Below, in pieces: positions 17,908 to 28,691 of a stretch of 50,657 nt of DNA. The DNA lies in contig NZ_CP133482.1 in assembly GCF_031195445.1 (NCBI RefSeq), positions 1 through 50,657 of the forward strand, in the 5' to 3' direction. Numbering within the stretch: position 1 is the first letter of the stretch; each line of letters opens with the position of its first letter. Source of the DNA: Acuticoccus sp. MNP-M23 (GTDB lineage Bacteria; Pseudomonadota; Alphaproteobacteria; Rhizobiales; Amorphaceae). Both the position numbers and the translations under genes were made by a program. The notes below the pieces were generated by a model. The model saw only the letters and a list, made by a program, of their open reading frames with translations. It was not told the origin of the DNA and made no database searches.

Positions 17908-18138
17908 ATGAAATACTTGCTTACGGGCGCGCTCGCAGCGTCTGTGGCTGGTTGTGCCGGTGCGCCCTACGTGGCCGCCCCGCCGCCGCCGGCTGCGCTG
18001 CCAACACTGGCCGCCGTTTCGCCACAACCGTCCTTGCTGACGGGCGGATATATCCCTCGGACGCCGGTCGAACCCGATCCGCCGGTTCGTGCAGCGCCCC
18101 AAGACGAGGGATTCGCTCGCCCGAGGATCGGATCATGA
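17908..18138 (+). CDS. Small proline-rich lipoprotein
   Basis: This 76-residue product begins MKYLLTGALAASVAGCAGAP, with a lipobox ending at Cys16. A Pro/Ala-rich stretch follows (VAAPPPPAALPTL). It should be lipidated and held in the inner or outer membrane. Its stop overlaps the start of the channel gene as ATGA, so the two are coupled. Small lipoproteins in this position are found beside copper efflux channels. No domain is recognised. Confidence 0.7.
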   Translation: MKYLLTGALAASVAGCAGAPYVAAPPPPAALPTLAAVSPQPSLLTGGYIPRTPVEPDPPVRAAPQDEGFARPRIGS

Positions 18139-19589
18139 GCCGCCGGCTTCGTGCCGCCGGGGCGACGACGCTACTCGGCCTCCTTGCCGGGTGTGTTTCC
18201 GCTGAGGATTTTCCCATGGACCGCGGGTTCATGGCTGTCAGCACCGCTGCTCTTCCCGTGACCAAGACGCAAAGCGTCTGGGCGACGAACGCTGTCCAGC
18301 AGGCCGAAAACGAAGTTCGCGTCCAGGCTCTCGTCACCGGCAAGACGATTGACGCCGATACGGCTGTTCGGGTCGCGCTCCTCAACAACCGGGACCTGCA
18401 AGCGGCCTATGCCGATCTCGGCCTCTCTGTCGCTGAACTCTGGCAGGAAGGTTTGCCGGTCAATCCTCGTCTGGCGCTCGGGGCCAATGCACGAACCGAC
18501 GCGGTGACCCAGACCCTGGAGGGCGTGGTGATTGCAAACATCCTCTCCTATGCCACACGCGAGCGGCGGGTCGCGATTGCCGAAACGCGCGTCCGCCAGG
18601 CGCAGCAGAGGGCTATTGAGGCAACTCTGCGCCTCGCCCATGAAACCCGGCGTGCCTACTATGAGGCGGCGGCGGCATGGGGAGTGGTTGTCGAGTTAAA
18701 CCGTGCGCTGATCGCGGCGGATGCCGCCGCCGAGCTGGCCAGTGAGCTTGGCCGAACCGGCGCCTACTCCAAAGTCGAGCAAGCGCGTAGCCAGGCGTTC
18801 TATGCCGAGCTGACTTCCGAAAAGGCCCGCGCAGTTTTGGAAGCGCGACTGGCCAAGGAACAGCTGACACGCCTTCTCGGTCTGTGGGGCGGGACACTTT
18901 CCTATGAAGTTCCGAACGGACTGCCAAGACTGCCGCGGTCGATCCGCGATCAGTCTGCGATTGAGCGGCTGGCGCTGCAAAATCGTGCCGATCTCAAGAT
19001 TGCAAAACTTGAGCTGGAAGCGCTCGCCCGAAGCTATGGCCTTACCGAGGCAACCCGCTATGTCAGCGATCTTCAAGTTGCGGCCGGACTGGAACTTGAG
19101 CGCGAAAAAGAGACCGACGACGGCGAGACCACGGTGAAAAACCGGCTGACGCCACGGTTGGAAGTCGAATTCGAAATCCCGATCTTCGACACGGGTGCCG
19201 CGCGCCTGAGGACGGCCGAACTCAAGCTCTTGCGGGCAACGAATCTTCTTGCCGCCCGCGCCGTTGCGGTTCGCTCGGAAGCGCGCGCCGCTCACACGGC
19301 GTACCGCGGCACATATGACATCGCCAAGCACTATCGTGATGCCATCGTACCGCTACGCAAGACTGTCGAGGACGAAGCAGTCCTCTCCTACAACGGCATG
19401 ATCACAAACACTTTTGACCTCCTCGCGGACACCCGTGCGCGCATCGAATCCGTGCGTGCGGCGCTCGAAGCGCGGCGTGACTTCTTCCTCGCAGAGGTGG
19501 ACGTCGCGGCCGCGATCTGGGGCGGGGGTGTCGCTGGTACTGAGCCAGCCGAGACTGAGGTCGCTAAAGCCGAGGAAGGCGAAGAATGA
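18135..19589 (+). CDS. TolC-family outer membrane efflux lipoprotein
   Basis: The 484-residue protein begins with a lipobox (LLGLLAGC), as in CusC/OprM-type channels. It contains two outer-membrane-efflux repeats: VRVALLNNRDLQAAYADLGLS near residue 80, and LALQNRADLKIAKLELEALARSYG near residue 280, each followed by long coiled-coil helices (TRERRVAIAETRVRQAQQRA). It forms the outer-membrane exit of tripartite or cell-envelope metal efflux. No RND pump or membrane-fusion partner is present nearby, so the partner must be elsewhere or the channel works with the oxidase operon. It overlaps its neighbours by ATGA on both sides. Confidence 0.88.
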   Translation: MSRRLRAAGATTLLGLLAGCVSAEDFPMDRGFMAVSTAALPVTKTQSVWATNAVQQAENEVRVQALVTGKTIDADTAVRVALLNNRDLQAAYADLGLSVAELWQEGLPVNPRLALGANARTDAVTQTLEGVVIANILSYATRERRVAIAETRVRQAQQRAIEATLRLAHETRRAYYEAAAAWGVVVELNRALIAADAAAELASELGRTGAYSKVEQARSQAFYAELTSEKARAVLEARLAKEQLTRLLGLWGGTLSYEVPNGLPRLPRSIRDQSAIERLALQNRADLKIAKLELEALARSYGLTEATRYVSDLQVAAGLELEREKETDDGETTVKNRLTPRLEVEFEIPIFDTGAARLRTAELKLLRATNLLAARAVAVRSEARAAHTAYRGTYDIAKHYRDAIVPLRKTVEDEAVLSYNGMITNTFDLLADTRARIESVRAALEARRDFFLAEVDVAAAIWGGGVAGTEPAETEVAKAEEGEE

Positions 19590-20977
19590 CCGATCGTCCA
19601 AATATCACTGGTCTCTCAAGGCGTCAGTTGCTGGGAGCCGGCGCCGCTGCTGGCGCTCTCGTCAGCACATCGGCATGGTCGCGCACGGCCAACATGAGTT
19701 TGCCCGATGCACCGGTCATGGAGAGTCCTCTGACGCAGCCGCCGCAGGCACCGAGCGGAGGCTTGCCTTACAATCCTGTCTGTACGCTCAACAGCTGGTC
19801 CCTGCCGTTCAGGATGAATGGGAACGTGAAGGAATTCCACCTCGTCGCCGAGCCCGTGGAAAGAGAGATGGCCGACGGCACAATCGCGCATCTATGGGGC
19901 TACAATGGTCAGTCACCGGGGCCGACGATCGAAGCGGTGGAGGGTGAACGGGTGCGCATTTTCGTCACCAACCGCCTGCCTGAACACACTTCCGTCCACT
20001 GGCACGGCGTGATCCTGCCCTGCGGCATGGATGGCGTGACCGGCCTCACCCAGCCTGGCATCCCGGCGGGAAAGACCTTCGTCTACGAGTTCGACCTGAC
20101 GAAGTCCGGCACGCACATGTACCACCCGCACGGCGATGAGATGGTGCAGATGGCAATGGGCATGATGGGCTTTTTCGTGATCCACCCAAAAGACCCGGAC
20201 TTCATGCGGGTCGATCGGGACTACGTGTTCCTGCTCCAGGCCTACGACATCGATCCCGGTTCCTACATGCCGCGGGTGATGGAGATGACTGACTTCAACC
20301 TGTGGGCCATCAACAGTCGCATCTTCCCCGGCGTCGATCCGCTCGTCGCGGCCAAGGGAGACCGCGTCCGGGTTCGCGTCGGCAACCTCACCATGACGAA
20401 CCATCCGATTCACATGCATGGCTACCACTTCGAAGTGACAGGCACGGACGGCGGCTGGGTTCGTCCCGAGGCACGCTGGCCGGAGGTCACCATCGACATC
20501 CCCGTCGGTGGGATGCGCGCCTACGAGTTCGATGCCATCCACGAGGGCGACTGGGCACTCCACTGCCACAAGTCGCACCACACCATGAACGCCATGGGCC
20601 ACGACGTGCCCACCTTCATCGGCGCCGACAAGTCGGATATCGCCCGCAAGATCCGCCTGGTCCAGCCAGAGTACATGCCGATGGGCACCGATGGCATGGC
20701 CGACATGGCCGAGATGGCGATGCCCATCCCTGACAATACCGAGCCGATGATGGGCGGCTGGGGGCCGTTCGGCTCGGTCGAGATGGGCGGTATGTTCACG
20801 GTGATGAAGGTCCGCGAGGGCCTGGCCGCGGACGACTATTCGGACCCCGGTTGGTTCGATCACCCCCCCGGCACCGTTGCCTACGAATGGACCGGTGCCC
20901 TTCCGGAGGTCGCCTTCACGGAGGACGCCAACACGGTTCCGCCGCAGCACGCCGGCTCTCCCCGGCGCGTCGACTAA
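19586..20977 (+). CDS. Multicopper oxidase with Tat signal
   Basis: The 463-residue protein begins with a twin-arginine signal (SRRQLLGAGAAAGAL). Copper ligands are present in order: HWHG at 138-141, HMYHPHG at 177-183, HPIHMHG at 273-279 and HCHKSHHTMNAM at 327-338. Together these supply the type 1 and trinuclear copper sites. A Met-rich tail (MADMAEMAMP) is typical of copper-resistance oxidases. It would be folded in the cytosol, exported by Tat, and oxidise Cu(I) to Cu(II) in the periplasm. It is translationally coupled to the channel gene upstream, and a cupredoxin follows 24 bp downstream. Confidence 0.92.
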   Translation: MTDRPNITGLSRRQLLGAGAAAGALVSTSAWSRTANMSLPDAPVMESPLTQPPQAPSGGLPYNPVCTLNSWSLPFRMNGNVKEFHLVAEPVEREMADGTIAHLWGYNGQSPGPTIEAVEGERVRIFVTNRLPEHTSVHWHGVILPCGMDGVTGLTQPGIPAGKTFVYEFDLTKSGTHMYHPHGDEMVQMAMGMMGFFVIHPKDPDFMRVDRDYVFLLQAYDIDPGSYMPRVMEMTDFNLWAINSRIFPGVDPLVAAKGDRVRVRVGNLTMTNHPIHMHGYHFEVTGTDGGWVRPEARWPEVTIDIPVGGMRAYEFDAIHEGDWALHCHKSHHTMNAMGHDVPTFIGADKSDIARKIRLVQPEYMPMGTDGMADMAEMAMPIPDNTEPMMGGWGPFGSVEMGGMFTVMKVREGLAADDYSDPGWFDHPPGTVAYEWTGALPEVAFTEDANTVPPQHAGSPRRVD

Positions 20978-21001
20978 GCAAGTTCAACACACGAGGACAA
21001 C

Positions 21002-21529
21002 ATGAAGCTTTACACTGCTGCGTGGCTCTCCGCCGCGCTCATTATTACCCCGGCGGTCGCGCTCGCAGCCGGTAAACACTCTGGTGGCCACGACGACGGC
21101 CATGCCGCAAGTGCTGGCAGCGACGACCACCACCCTGAGATGGCGATCGGCTCGCCCGGAAAAGCATCGAACGCGGCGCGGACAATCCAGGTGACGATGA
21201 AGGAAACCGACAGCGGAGCAATGATTTTCGAGCCAGCCTCGATTGAGGTGAAACGCGGCGAAACCGTGCGCTTTGCGATCACCAATGGAGGTGTGCTCGA
21301 GCACGAATTCGTCATGGACGCTTCTCCAGAGATCGCCGAGCACAAGGATCTCATGCAGCGCTTCCCTGAGATGATCCATGAAGATCCAAACGCCGTGCGC
21401 CTCGAGCCCGGCGCAGCAGGTGAGATCGTCTGGAACTTCACCAATACCGGGAGTTTCGAATTCGCGTGTCTCATCCCAGGTCATTACGAGATGGGGATGC
21501 ACGGCCCCCTCAACGTCAACGAATCTTGA
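21002..21529 (+). CDS. Cupredoxin (plastocyanin/azurin-like) secreted protein
   Basis: The 175-residue protein has a signal peptide (LYTAAWLSAALIITPAVALA), a His-rich linker (HSGGHDDGHAA, DDHHPEM) and a cupredoxin fold: IEVKRGETVRFAITNGG, then LEHEF with His101, and CLIPGHYEMGM with Cys156, His161 and Met164 or 166 as type 1 copper ligands. It should shuttle electrons or copper in the periplasm, probably with the oxidase upstream. GAGGAC lies six bases before the ATG. Confidence 0.9.
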   Translation: MKLYTAAWLSAALIITPAVALAAGKHSGGHDDGHAASAGSDDHHPEMAIGSPGKASNAARTIQVTMKETDSGAMIFEPASIEVKRGETVRFAITNGGVLEHEFVMDASPEIAEHKDLMQRFPEMIHEDPNAVRLEPGAAGEIVWNFTNTGSFEFACLIPGHYEMGMHGPLNVNES

Positions 21530-21540
21530 AAGGAAGCATG

Positions 21541-21819
21541 ATGAAGAAACTAGCGCTTGCTGCGGCCCTGATCGGAAGCCTTTCGATAGGACCAGTTTTC
21601 GCGGGTACGATGTCGGAAGGTGAAGTCACCAAAATCGATCCGCGCCGCAATCGGGTTACGGTCAAACACGGCCCGCTTGAGAACCTCGAAATGCCGGCTA
21701 TGACGATGGTTTTCGAAGTCGCAGACCCCGCGATGATGGACCGCCTGAGTGTTGGCCGCTCGATCAGCTTTACTGCCGACCGCGTAAAAGGAAAGCTCAC
21801 CATCACTGAGGTAGAGTAA
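21541..21819 (+). CDS. CusF-like periplasmic copper-binding protein
   Basis: The 92-residue product has a signal peptide (KKLALAAALIGSLSIGPVFA) and a single CusF-type beta-barrel domain: GEVTKIDPRRNRVTVKHGPLENLEMPAMTMVFEV. The M.AMTM motif and aromatic/Met residues are those that bind Cu(I) or Ag(I). CusF hands copper to the efflux channel system. Two ATGs are adjacent (21538, 21541); the second has the better spacing from AAGGAAG. It is the last gene of the tightly packed operon starting at 17467. Confidence 0.88.
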   Translation: MKKLALAAALIGSLSIGPVFAGTMSEGEVTKIDPRRNRVTVKHGPLENLEMPAMTMVFEVADPAMMDRLSVGRSISFTADRVKGKLTITEVE

Positions 21820-21824
21820 GATGG

Positions 21825-21855
21825 TGGGCGCATTGCCATTGAGGCGGTGCGCCCA
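21825..21855 (+). terminator. Possible hairpin after the CusF-like gene
   Basis: TGGGCGCA and TGCGCCCA form perfect 8-bp arms around a 15-base loop just after the stop codon. There is no T-run, so it is at best a weak terminator or an RNA-stabilising stem. Confidence 0.35.
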
Positions 21856-21962
21856 TCAGCTCCGGCGAGAATTATCCGCTGCGCCGAAGTCGCGACTCAT
21901 TAATTTTTGCTAGTCAACTCGAACAAGAGCGTGCTGTACTGCTTGCGTAAGGAACATGTAGA

Positions 21963-22394
21963 ATGATTAAGGCCCTATTTTTTGTAGCAGTGACCATTAT
22001 CCTCACTACTACAGGCCTACAAGCTGCCGGATTTCCGCCAAACGCTAAAATCGGCGACGGTATTGACATCACCAACGTGATGCTTCGTCCGACTGACAAT
22101 CCATCCCTGTGGCGTGTTTCGTTCGTTCTCGAAAACTTCGGTTCGCAGCCCGCTCGCCTGACTGGTCTCACAGTCGGCGGGAACGTCTCCGACATCGTTG
22201 TTGGCGGTGCTCCTCTCGAGCGAATGGGGCCTGGCCTCTTGGTGCGCTACGACGAGAAACTGGATTTCTCAACGTCCCATCTCGTCGCAACAGTTCAGTA
22301 TGAAAAAATAGTTCCGCATGACTTAGATCATATTGTCGTTGATCTCGAAATTAATGGCGCCATCACCCAAATTGAGATTCATAAAAATGATTGA
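21963..22394 (+). CDS. Secreted hypothetical protein in an AT-richer island
   Basis: The 143-residue product begins MIKALFFVAVTIILTTTG, a signal peptide, then a beta-rich domain (FPPNAKIGDGIDITNVMLRP, WRVSFVLENFGSQPARLTGL, SHLVATVQYEKI). It resembles small copper-chaperone or immunoglobulin-like folds in general shape but lacks the His/Met motifs of PCu(A)C proteins, so no function is assigned. Codon use is visibly AT-richer than neighbouring genes, suggesting a different origin. It may be read with the copper operon upstream or from its own promoter in the 143-bp gap. Confidence 0.65.
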   Translation: MIKALFFVAVTIILTTTGLQAAGFPPNAKIGDGIDITNVMLRPTDNPSLWRVSFVLENFGSQPARLTGLTVGGNVSDIVVGGAPLERMGPGLLVRYDEKLDFSTSHLVATVQYEKIVPHDLDHIVVDLEINGAITQIEIHKND

Positions 22395-22771
22395 TTTTAT
22401 TGATTCAATTAATTGGAAACGTATGGGTAGTTAATCGCTGTATTTCGGAGATGAACTCGAGCCCCCCAGGGGGCGTGAATTATTACTATCTCGAGGGCAA
22501 TTCCAACGAATACAGCCTATGCCGTTGGAGCGCTGACATCTGTGCGAGACAAAACCAGCGCAATTGCGATGCGGCCTTTGCATCGCAATTGCGCTGGCAA
22601 GCCTGATCGATGCGGCGATCTAACGGAATCTGCCCACGCGAGGCAGCTTCTTTCTTGCCCATCTCGGCCGCGAGGCTGCAAGCGGAGACATGGGCCACGC
22701 CATATGCGCCGTGCTCGGCCCGATGACCGCATTGCCGCCGCCATGGATTGATATGTAAAAAAGGAAAACTG
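22395..22771. other. Non-coding region upstream of the APC permease
   Basis: No gene is supported over these 377 bases. The region holds an AT-rich segment at 22395-22440 and a long perfect inverted repeat at 22555-22597. Short open frames here lack ribosome binding sites. The promoter for the permease and possibly the first CopA gene should lie here. Confidence 0.5.
22555..22597. repeat. Perfect 18-bp inverted repeat with 7-base loop
   Basis: Arms CCAGCGCAATTGCGATGC (22555-22572) and its exact complement (22580-22597) surround ggccttt. Each arm also contains the self-palindrome CGCAATTGCG (22559-22568 and 22584-22593), centres 25 bp apart. It could act as a pair of operator sites, an RNA hairpin, or a mobile-element structure. 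Confidence 0.9.
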
Positions 22772-24073
22772 ATGGCAGGCGCCTACAAGAAGGACAGCAT
22801 CACATTGCCGGGTGCGGTGGCCATGGGCACCGGGGTGATGATTGGGGCGGGAATCTTCGCGCTGACCGGCCAAATTGCTGAGCTTGCAGGGGCGCTCTTT
22901 CCGCTCTCGTTCGTCGTGGGGGCGGTTGTGACCGCGTTCAGCGCCTACACGTACATCAAGATGTCGAACGCCTATCCGTCTGCAGGCGGCGTCGGGATGA
23001 TACTCAAGAAAGCGTACGGGCCGACGACGGTGGCCGCTGGGGCGGCATTGCTTATGGCGCTGTCGATGGTTATCAGCGAAAGTCTCGTTGCGCGCACGTT
23101 CGGAGCTTACACACTCCGGGCTTTCGGCGGCGATCCAGAGAGTTTCCTTGTCCCTCTTCTGGGCGTCGTGCTGATCGTCATCGCCTATCTTGTGAACGTT
23201 TCCGGAAGCCGCTCAGTCGGACTTCTGTCCATCGTTATGGCCGCGCTCAAGGTCGGCGGCATCACCCTTTTCGGCGTGGCTGGGCTCTGGGCGAGTGGGA
23301 TCACGTTCGAGGCGACTGGAGGGGATGCCGGCGCGACCGGCTTCGTGGCTTCTGTTGCGCTTTCCATTCTGGCCTTCAAGGGCTTTACGACTATTACAAA
23401 CAGCGGTGCGGAAGTTACAAACCCGCATCGCAATGTGGGCCGAGCCATCGTTCTATCGATTGCCATCTGCGTGGTCGTCTACCTCCTTGTCGCCTTCGCC
23501 GTAGGCTCCAGTCTCTCGCTCGACCGGATCGTGGCAGCGAAGGATTATGCCCTCGCCGAAGCAGCCGAGCCCGCGCTCGGAAAGACCGGTTTCTACCTCA
23601 CGGTGGCGCTTGCTCTGGTCGCCACCGCCTCCGGGCTGATCGCAAGTATCTTCGCGGTATCGCGGATGCTGGCCATGCTGACAGATATGAAGATGATCCC
23701 GCACAGCCATTTTGGTATGCCGGGCACGATCAAGGACCACACACTAGTCTACACCGTCGTCATCGCAGGATTTTTGACGGTTTTCTTTGATCTGAGCCGT
23801 ATCGCTTCACTCGGAGCATTCTTTTACCTCGTAATGGACATCATCATTCACGGTGGAGTCTACAAAAATCTCCGCCACGACATCACCGCCCGAGGGTGGG
23901 TGCTGTTGACGGCGATCGCGCTCGATACCGTAGTCCTGATCGCGTTCGCAGTGATGAAATGGCTGTCCGACCCGCTGATCGTCGTTGTGGGGCTGGTCGG
24001 CATGGCGGCAGTGTTCCTGTTTGAGTGGGTCTTTCTCGCACGCAATCGCATCAGTGAGGAAAATCACCATTGA
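22772..24073 (+). CDS. APC-superfamily amino acid/organocation permease
   Basis: The 433-residue protein is an integral membrane transporter with about twelve hydrophobic helices. It starts with the APC helix-1 signature (GAVAMGTGVMIGAGIFALTGQIAELAG) and shows the later conserved segment FKGFTTITNSGAEVTNPHRNVGRAI. Members move amino acids or polyamines across the inner membrane; permeases of this subtype recur near metal P-type ATPases in proteobacteria, for unknown reasons. ATG 22772 has AAGGAAAAC upstream; the ATG at 22748 is less likely. The first CopA gene follows 68 bp downstream. Confidence 0.85.
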   Translation: MAGAYKKDSITLPGAVAMGTGVMIGAGIFALTGQIAELAGALFPLSFVVGAVVTAFSAYTYIKMSNAYPSAGGVGMILKKAYGPTTVAAGAALLMALSMVISESLVARTFGAYTLRAFGGDPESFLVPLLGVVLIVIAYLVNVSGSRSVGLLSIVMAALKVGGITLFGVAGLWASGITFEATGGDAGATGFVASVALSILAFKGFTTITNSGAEVTNPHRNVGRAIVLSIAICVVVYLLVAFAVGSSLSLDRIVAAKDYALAEAAEPALGKTGFYLTVALALVATASGLIASIFAVSRMLAMLTDMKMIPHSHFGMPGTIKDHTLVYTVVIAGFLTVFFDLSRIASLGAFFYLVMDIIIHGGVYKNLRHDITARGWVLLTAIALDTVVLIAFAVMKWLSDPLIVVVGLVGMAAVFLFEWVFLARNRISEENHH

Positions 24074-24141
24074 AGAATAGCTTGCCACGACTGGTCGCCG
24101 GATCCCTTGGCTGAAACAAATCGAAAGAAGGTTGGCAGGAC

Positions 24142-26475
<2,334 letters not shown>

Positions 26476-26497
26476 GGAAACCCGAATGGAGATTCCA

Positions 26498-26704
26498 ATG
26501 ACGACATTCCACATTCCCGGCATGCACTGTGGCGGCTGCCGGGCGACGGTCAGGAAGACGATCCACGCAATCGATCCCGATGCAAAGATCGACTTCGACA
26601 ACGAGGCACGCCAGATCGTCCTCGACAGCCGGGCAGAGACGGCGAAGGTGCAGGCGGCACTGACCGCGGCCGGCTACCCCGCGACGCCGTTGTCGCCAGT
26701 GTGA
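26498..26704 (+). CDS. copZ: Heavy-metal-associated (HMA) domain copper chaperone, copy 1
   Basis: The 68-residue protein is a single HMA domain. The metal-binding motif GMHCGGC lies near residues 7-13, followed by the usual beta-alpha-beta pattern (TVRKTIHAIDPDAKIDFD, AKVQAALTAAGYP). It should carry Cu(I) to the CopA gene product just upstream, which lacks its own HMA domains. Two starts are possible: ATG 26498 with GGAG six bases before it, or ATG 26486 with AGGG before it. Confidence 0.88.
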   Translation: MTTFHIPGMHCGGCRATVRKTIHAIDPDAKIDFDNEARQIVLDSRAETAKVQAALTAAGYPATPLSPV

Positions 26705-26777
26705 CGGCCATGGCCATTTGGATGTCCTGCGCGCCTCGCTAGAGGACAAATGCCTTCCCTTATAAGGAATTCAAGAA

Positions 26778-27194
26778 ATGGCTCTCTTGCTAGGGTTTGC
26801 CCTGGTCAGCGCTTTGGGCGTCGCGCACCACTACGGTCTGATGGCAATCCGCGTTCTCACCCCAAAATCTGACAACAGTCCGCAAGTGGCGATTATACTC
26901 GTTTTTGTCGGACTTCTAGCGCTGCACACTTTGGAGATAGTTTCGTTTGCCGTGATCTACAAAATACTACTGAATTCGGGGGCGTTTGGTGCGCTCGATG
27001 GAGCCCACGACGAAAACTGGGAATCTCTATTTTATTTTTCTGGTATAAATTTCTCGACCCTTGGATATACTGAAATTAACACAAATGGATCGATTCGAAT
27101 GGTCAGCATGATGCAGTCACTAGGAGGATTCATGGTGCTAACTTGGTCAGCTACATTTCTTTACTCCGTTTGCGAGCGATCTTGGCGTAATTAA
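26778..27194 (+). CDS. Two-transmembrane ion channel family protein
   Basis: The 138-residue protein has an N-terminal helix (LLLGFALVSALGVAHHYGL), a second helix (VAIILVFVGLLALHTLEIVSFAVIY), a pore-like loop FSGINFSTLGYTEI and a final helix (LGGFMVLTWSATFLYSV). TLGY.E/D is close to the selectivity filter of bacterial potassium channels (TLGYGD). AAGGAAT precedes the ATG. The gene is clearly AT-richer than the copper genes around it. Why a channel sits between two CopA units is unknown. Confidence 0.75.
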   Translation: MALLLGFALVSALGVAHHYGLMAIRVLTPKSDNSPQVAIILVFVGLLALHTLEIVSFAVIYKILLNSGAFGALDGAHDENWESLFYFSGINFSTLGYTEINTNGSIRMVSMMQSLGGFMVLTWSATFLYSVCERSWRN

Positions 27195-27300
27195 ATATAT
27201 CTTAGGCGAGCGCGATCTTCATGGAACGGTGCGTTACTAAGAGCCAATCTTGCGGTCATCAACATCGAATAGAACTCTCTCAACACATTCAGGAAATACC

Positions 27301-27651
27301 ATGAAGCATACGATGCTTGCCGTTCTTCTCGCCGTTGTCATGGCGCCGGGCCTGGCCCTGGCGCACTCCGAAGCCAGGCCCGGCGCACCCGCGGATGGTG
27401 AAACATTGTCCGCACCGCCGGAGGTGGTGCGTCTCAATTTCGGCGGCCCGATGCGGATCACCGTGCTCAAGCTCGTCGGCCCTGCCGGCGAGGTGCCGCT
27501 GGCACGCACCGACGGCATGCAGCCGGTGACGACGCTCGAAGCGCGCCCTGAAGGCGAGTTGGGTGCCGGGGCCTACGAGATCGAATGGCGCGGGATGGGC
27601 GCGGACGGGCACATCATGGAAGGCACGGTCGACTTCCAGATCGAGCCGTGA
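27301..27651 (+). CDS. copC: CopC-domain periplasmic copper-binding protein
   Basis: The 116-residue product has a signal peptide ending ALAHSEARPG. This exposes an N-terminal His (HS..RPG) on the mature protein, the first ligand of the CopC Cu(II) site. Further hallmarks are the beta-sandwich segments (VVRLNFGGPMRITVLKLVG) and GADGHIMEGTV, which supplies the Asp and His ligands. It binds periplasmic copper and is thought to pass it to CopD. AGGA lies ten bases before the ATG. It overlaps the CopD gene as GTGA. Confidence 0.92.
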   Translation: MKHTMLAVLLAVVMAPGLALAHSEARPGAPADGETLSAPPEVVRLNFGGPMRITVLKLVGPAGEVPLARTDGMQPVTTLEARPEGELGAGAYEIEWRGMGADGHIMEGTVDFQIEP

Positions 27652-28664
27652 GCGACATCGGCGCCTTTACGATCCTTGAGATCGTGGTGCGGGCGCTGGG
27701 GTACGCCGGCGGCCTTCTCGCCGCCGGCAGCGGCCTCTTCCTACTTGCCTGGGGCAGGAGCGCCTACCCCGGCACCGAACCGTCTGCGGTCAACCGCGTG
27801 ATGCGGCGAACGGCCCGGCTCGGCGCCATTGCCGCCGTTGCGGGCATTGTCGCCACGCTGCTGGGCCTCGGCGTGCGTGCCGCGAGGCTGTCCGGAACGG
27901 GCCTTTCCGGCATGACCGATCCGATGATGCTCCAGATTGTCTGGGAAGGCGCCGTGGGTACGGCGGTCGCGTCACGCATTGCCGGGCTTGGCGCGGTCGC
28001 GGTCGGTCTGATGGCGTTCCGGCACCGGCCCGGCGCGGTGCTGATCGGGGTCGGCGCGCTCGCGACCGCGGTGTCCTACACGTTCGTCGGCCACGCGACC
28101 GAGGCGCCGCGGCTCCTCCTTGCGACTGTGCTTGTCCTGCACCTCATGATGGCGAGCGTCTGGTTCGGCTCGTTCGCGCCACTGATCGGTGCAGCGCGCG
28201 GCTTCTCGCAGCGCGATGCTGCGGCGCTCCTGCAAGCGTTCGGCCGCTCAGCCCTGTGGGGCGTCGCCGTTCTGGCCGCGGCCGGTGCAATATTTGCCGC
28301 GGTTCTGGTCCGCAGCCCCGCGGGCCTGTTCGACAGCGCCTACGGGCGGCTCCTCCTCGTCAAGCTGGGCGTGGTCGGGGTGCTCCTTGGCCTTGCTGCG
28401 CTGAACAAGCTCTCTCTCGTGCCGGCAGTGGCGGCAGGCCGGGAGCGCGCGCGGACCCGGCTGATCCGCTCCATCCGAATGGAAGCGGCAACGGTCGCCG
28501 TGATCCTCGTCGTCACCGCGACGCTGACGTCGGTCGCCACGCCGCCAGCCCGCATGGGTTCGGCGGGCAGCAATCACGAAACGGATCGGCAACCAGAGGG
28601 CTGTGGTCCCGATCGCGCTTCGAAGAACGGCTTGCCACTGCTGCTCTCCGGGTGCCTTGGCTGA
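27648..28664 (+). CDS. copD: CopD-family copper transport membrane protein
   Basis: The 338-residue protein is a multi-helix inner-membrane protein of the CopD family, with HATEAPRLLLATVLVLHLMMASVWFGSF and ALNKLSLVPAVAAG among its conserved segments. CopD is thought to move copper into the cytosol or act with CopC. The GTG at 27648 overlaps the CopC stop, so the pair is coupled. The last forty residues look non-homologous (QPEGCGPDRASKNG) and run into the start of the second CopA duplication, suggesting its natural C-terminus was replaced by the insertion. Confidence 0.88.
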   Translation: MSDIGAFTILEIVVRALGYAGGLLAAGSGLFLLAWGRSAYPGTEPSAVNRVMRRTARLGAIAAVAGIVATLLGLGVRAARLSGTGLSGMTDPMMLQIVWEGAVGTAVASRIAGLGAVAVGLMAFRHRPGAVLIGVGALATAVSYTFVGHATEAPRLLLATVLVLHLMMASVWFGSFAPLIGAARGFSQRDAAALLQAFGRSALWGVAVLAAAGAIFAAVLVRSPAGLFDSAYGRLLLVKLGVVGVLLGLAALNKLSLVPAVAAGRERARTRLIRSIRMEAATVAVILVVTATLTSVATPPARMGSAGSNHETDRQPEGCGPDRASKNGLPLLLSGCLG

Positions 28665-28691
28665 AACAAATCGAAAGAAGGTTGGCAGGAT

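Noticed and set aside
19913-20950. A 345-residue minus-strand His/Val-rich frame
   Set aside because: It is the shadow of the multicopper oxidase; the His content comes from complementing Met/Asp/Gly codons.
22391-22606. A 71-residue frame containing the long inverted repeat
   Set aside because: No start signal is present, and the structured palindrome explains the sequence better than coding.
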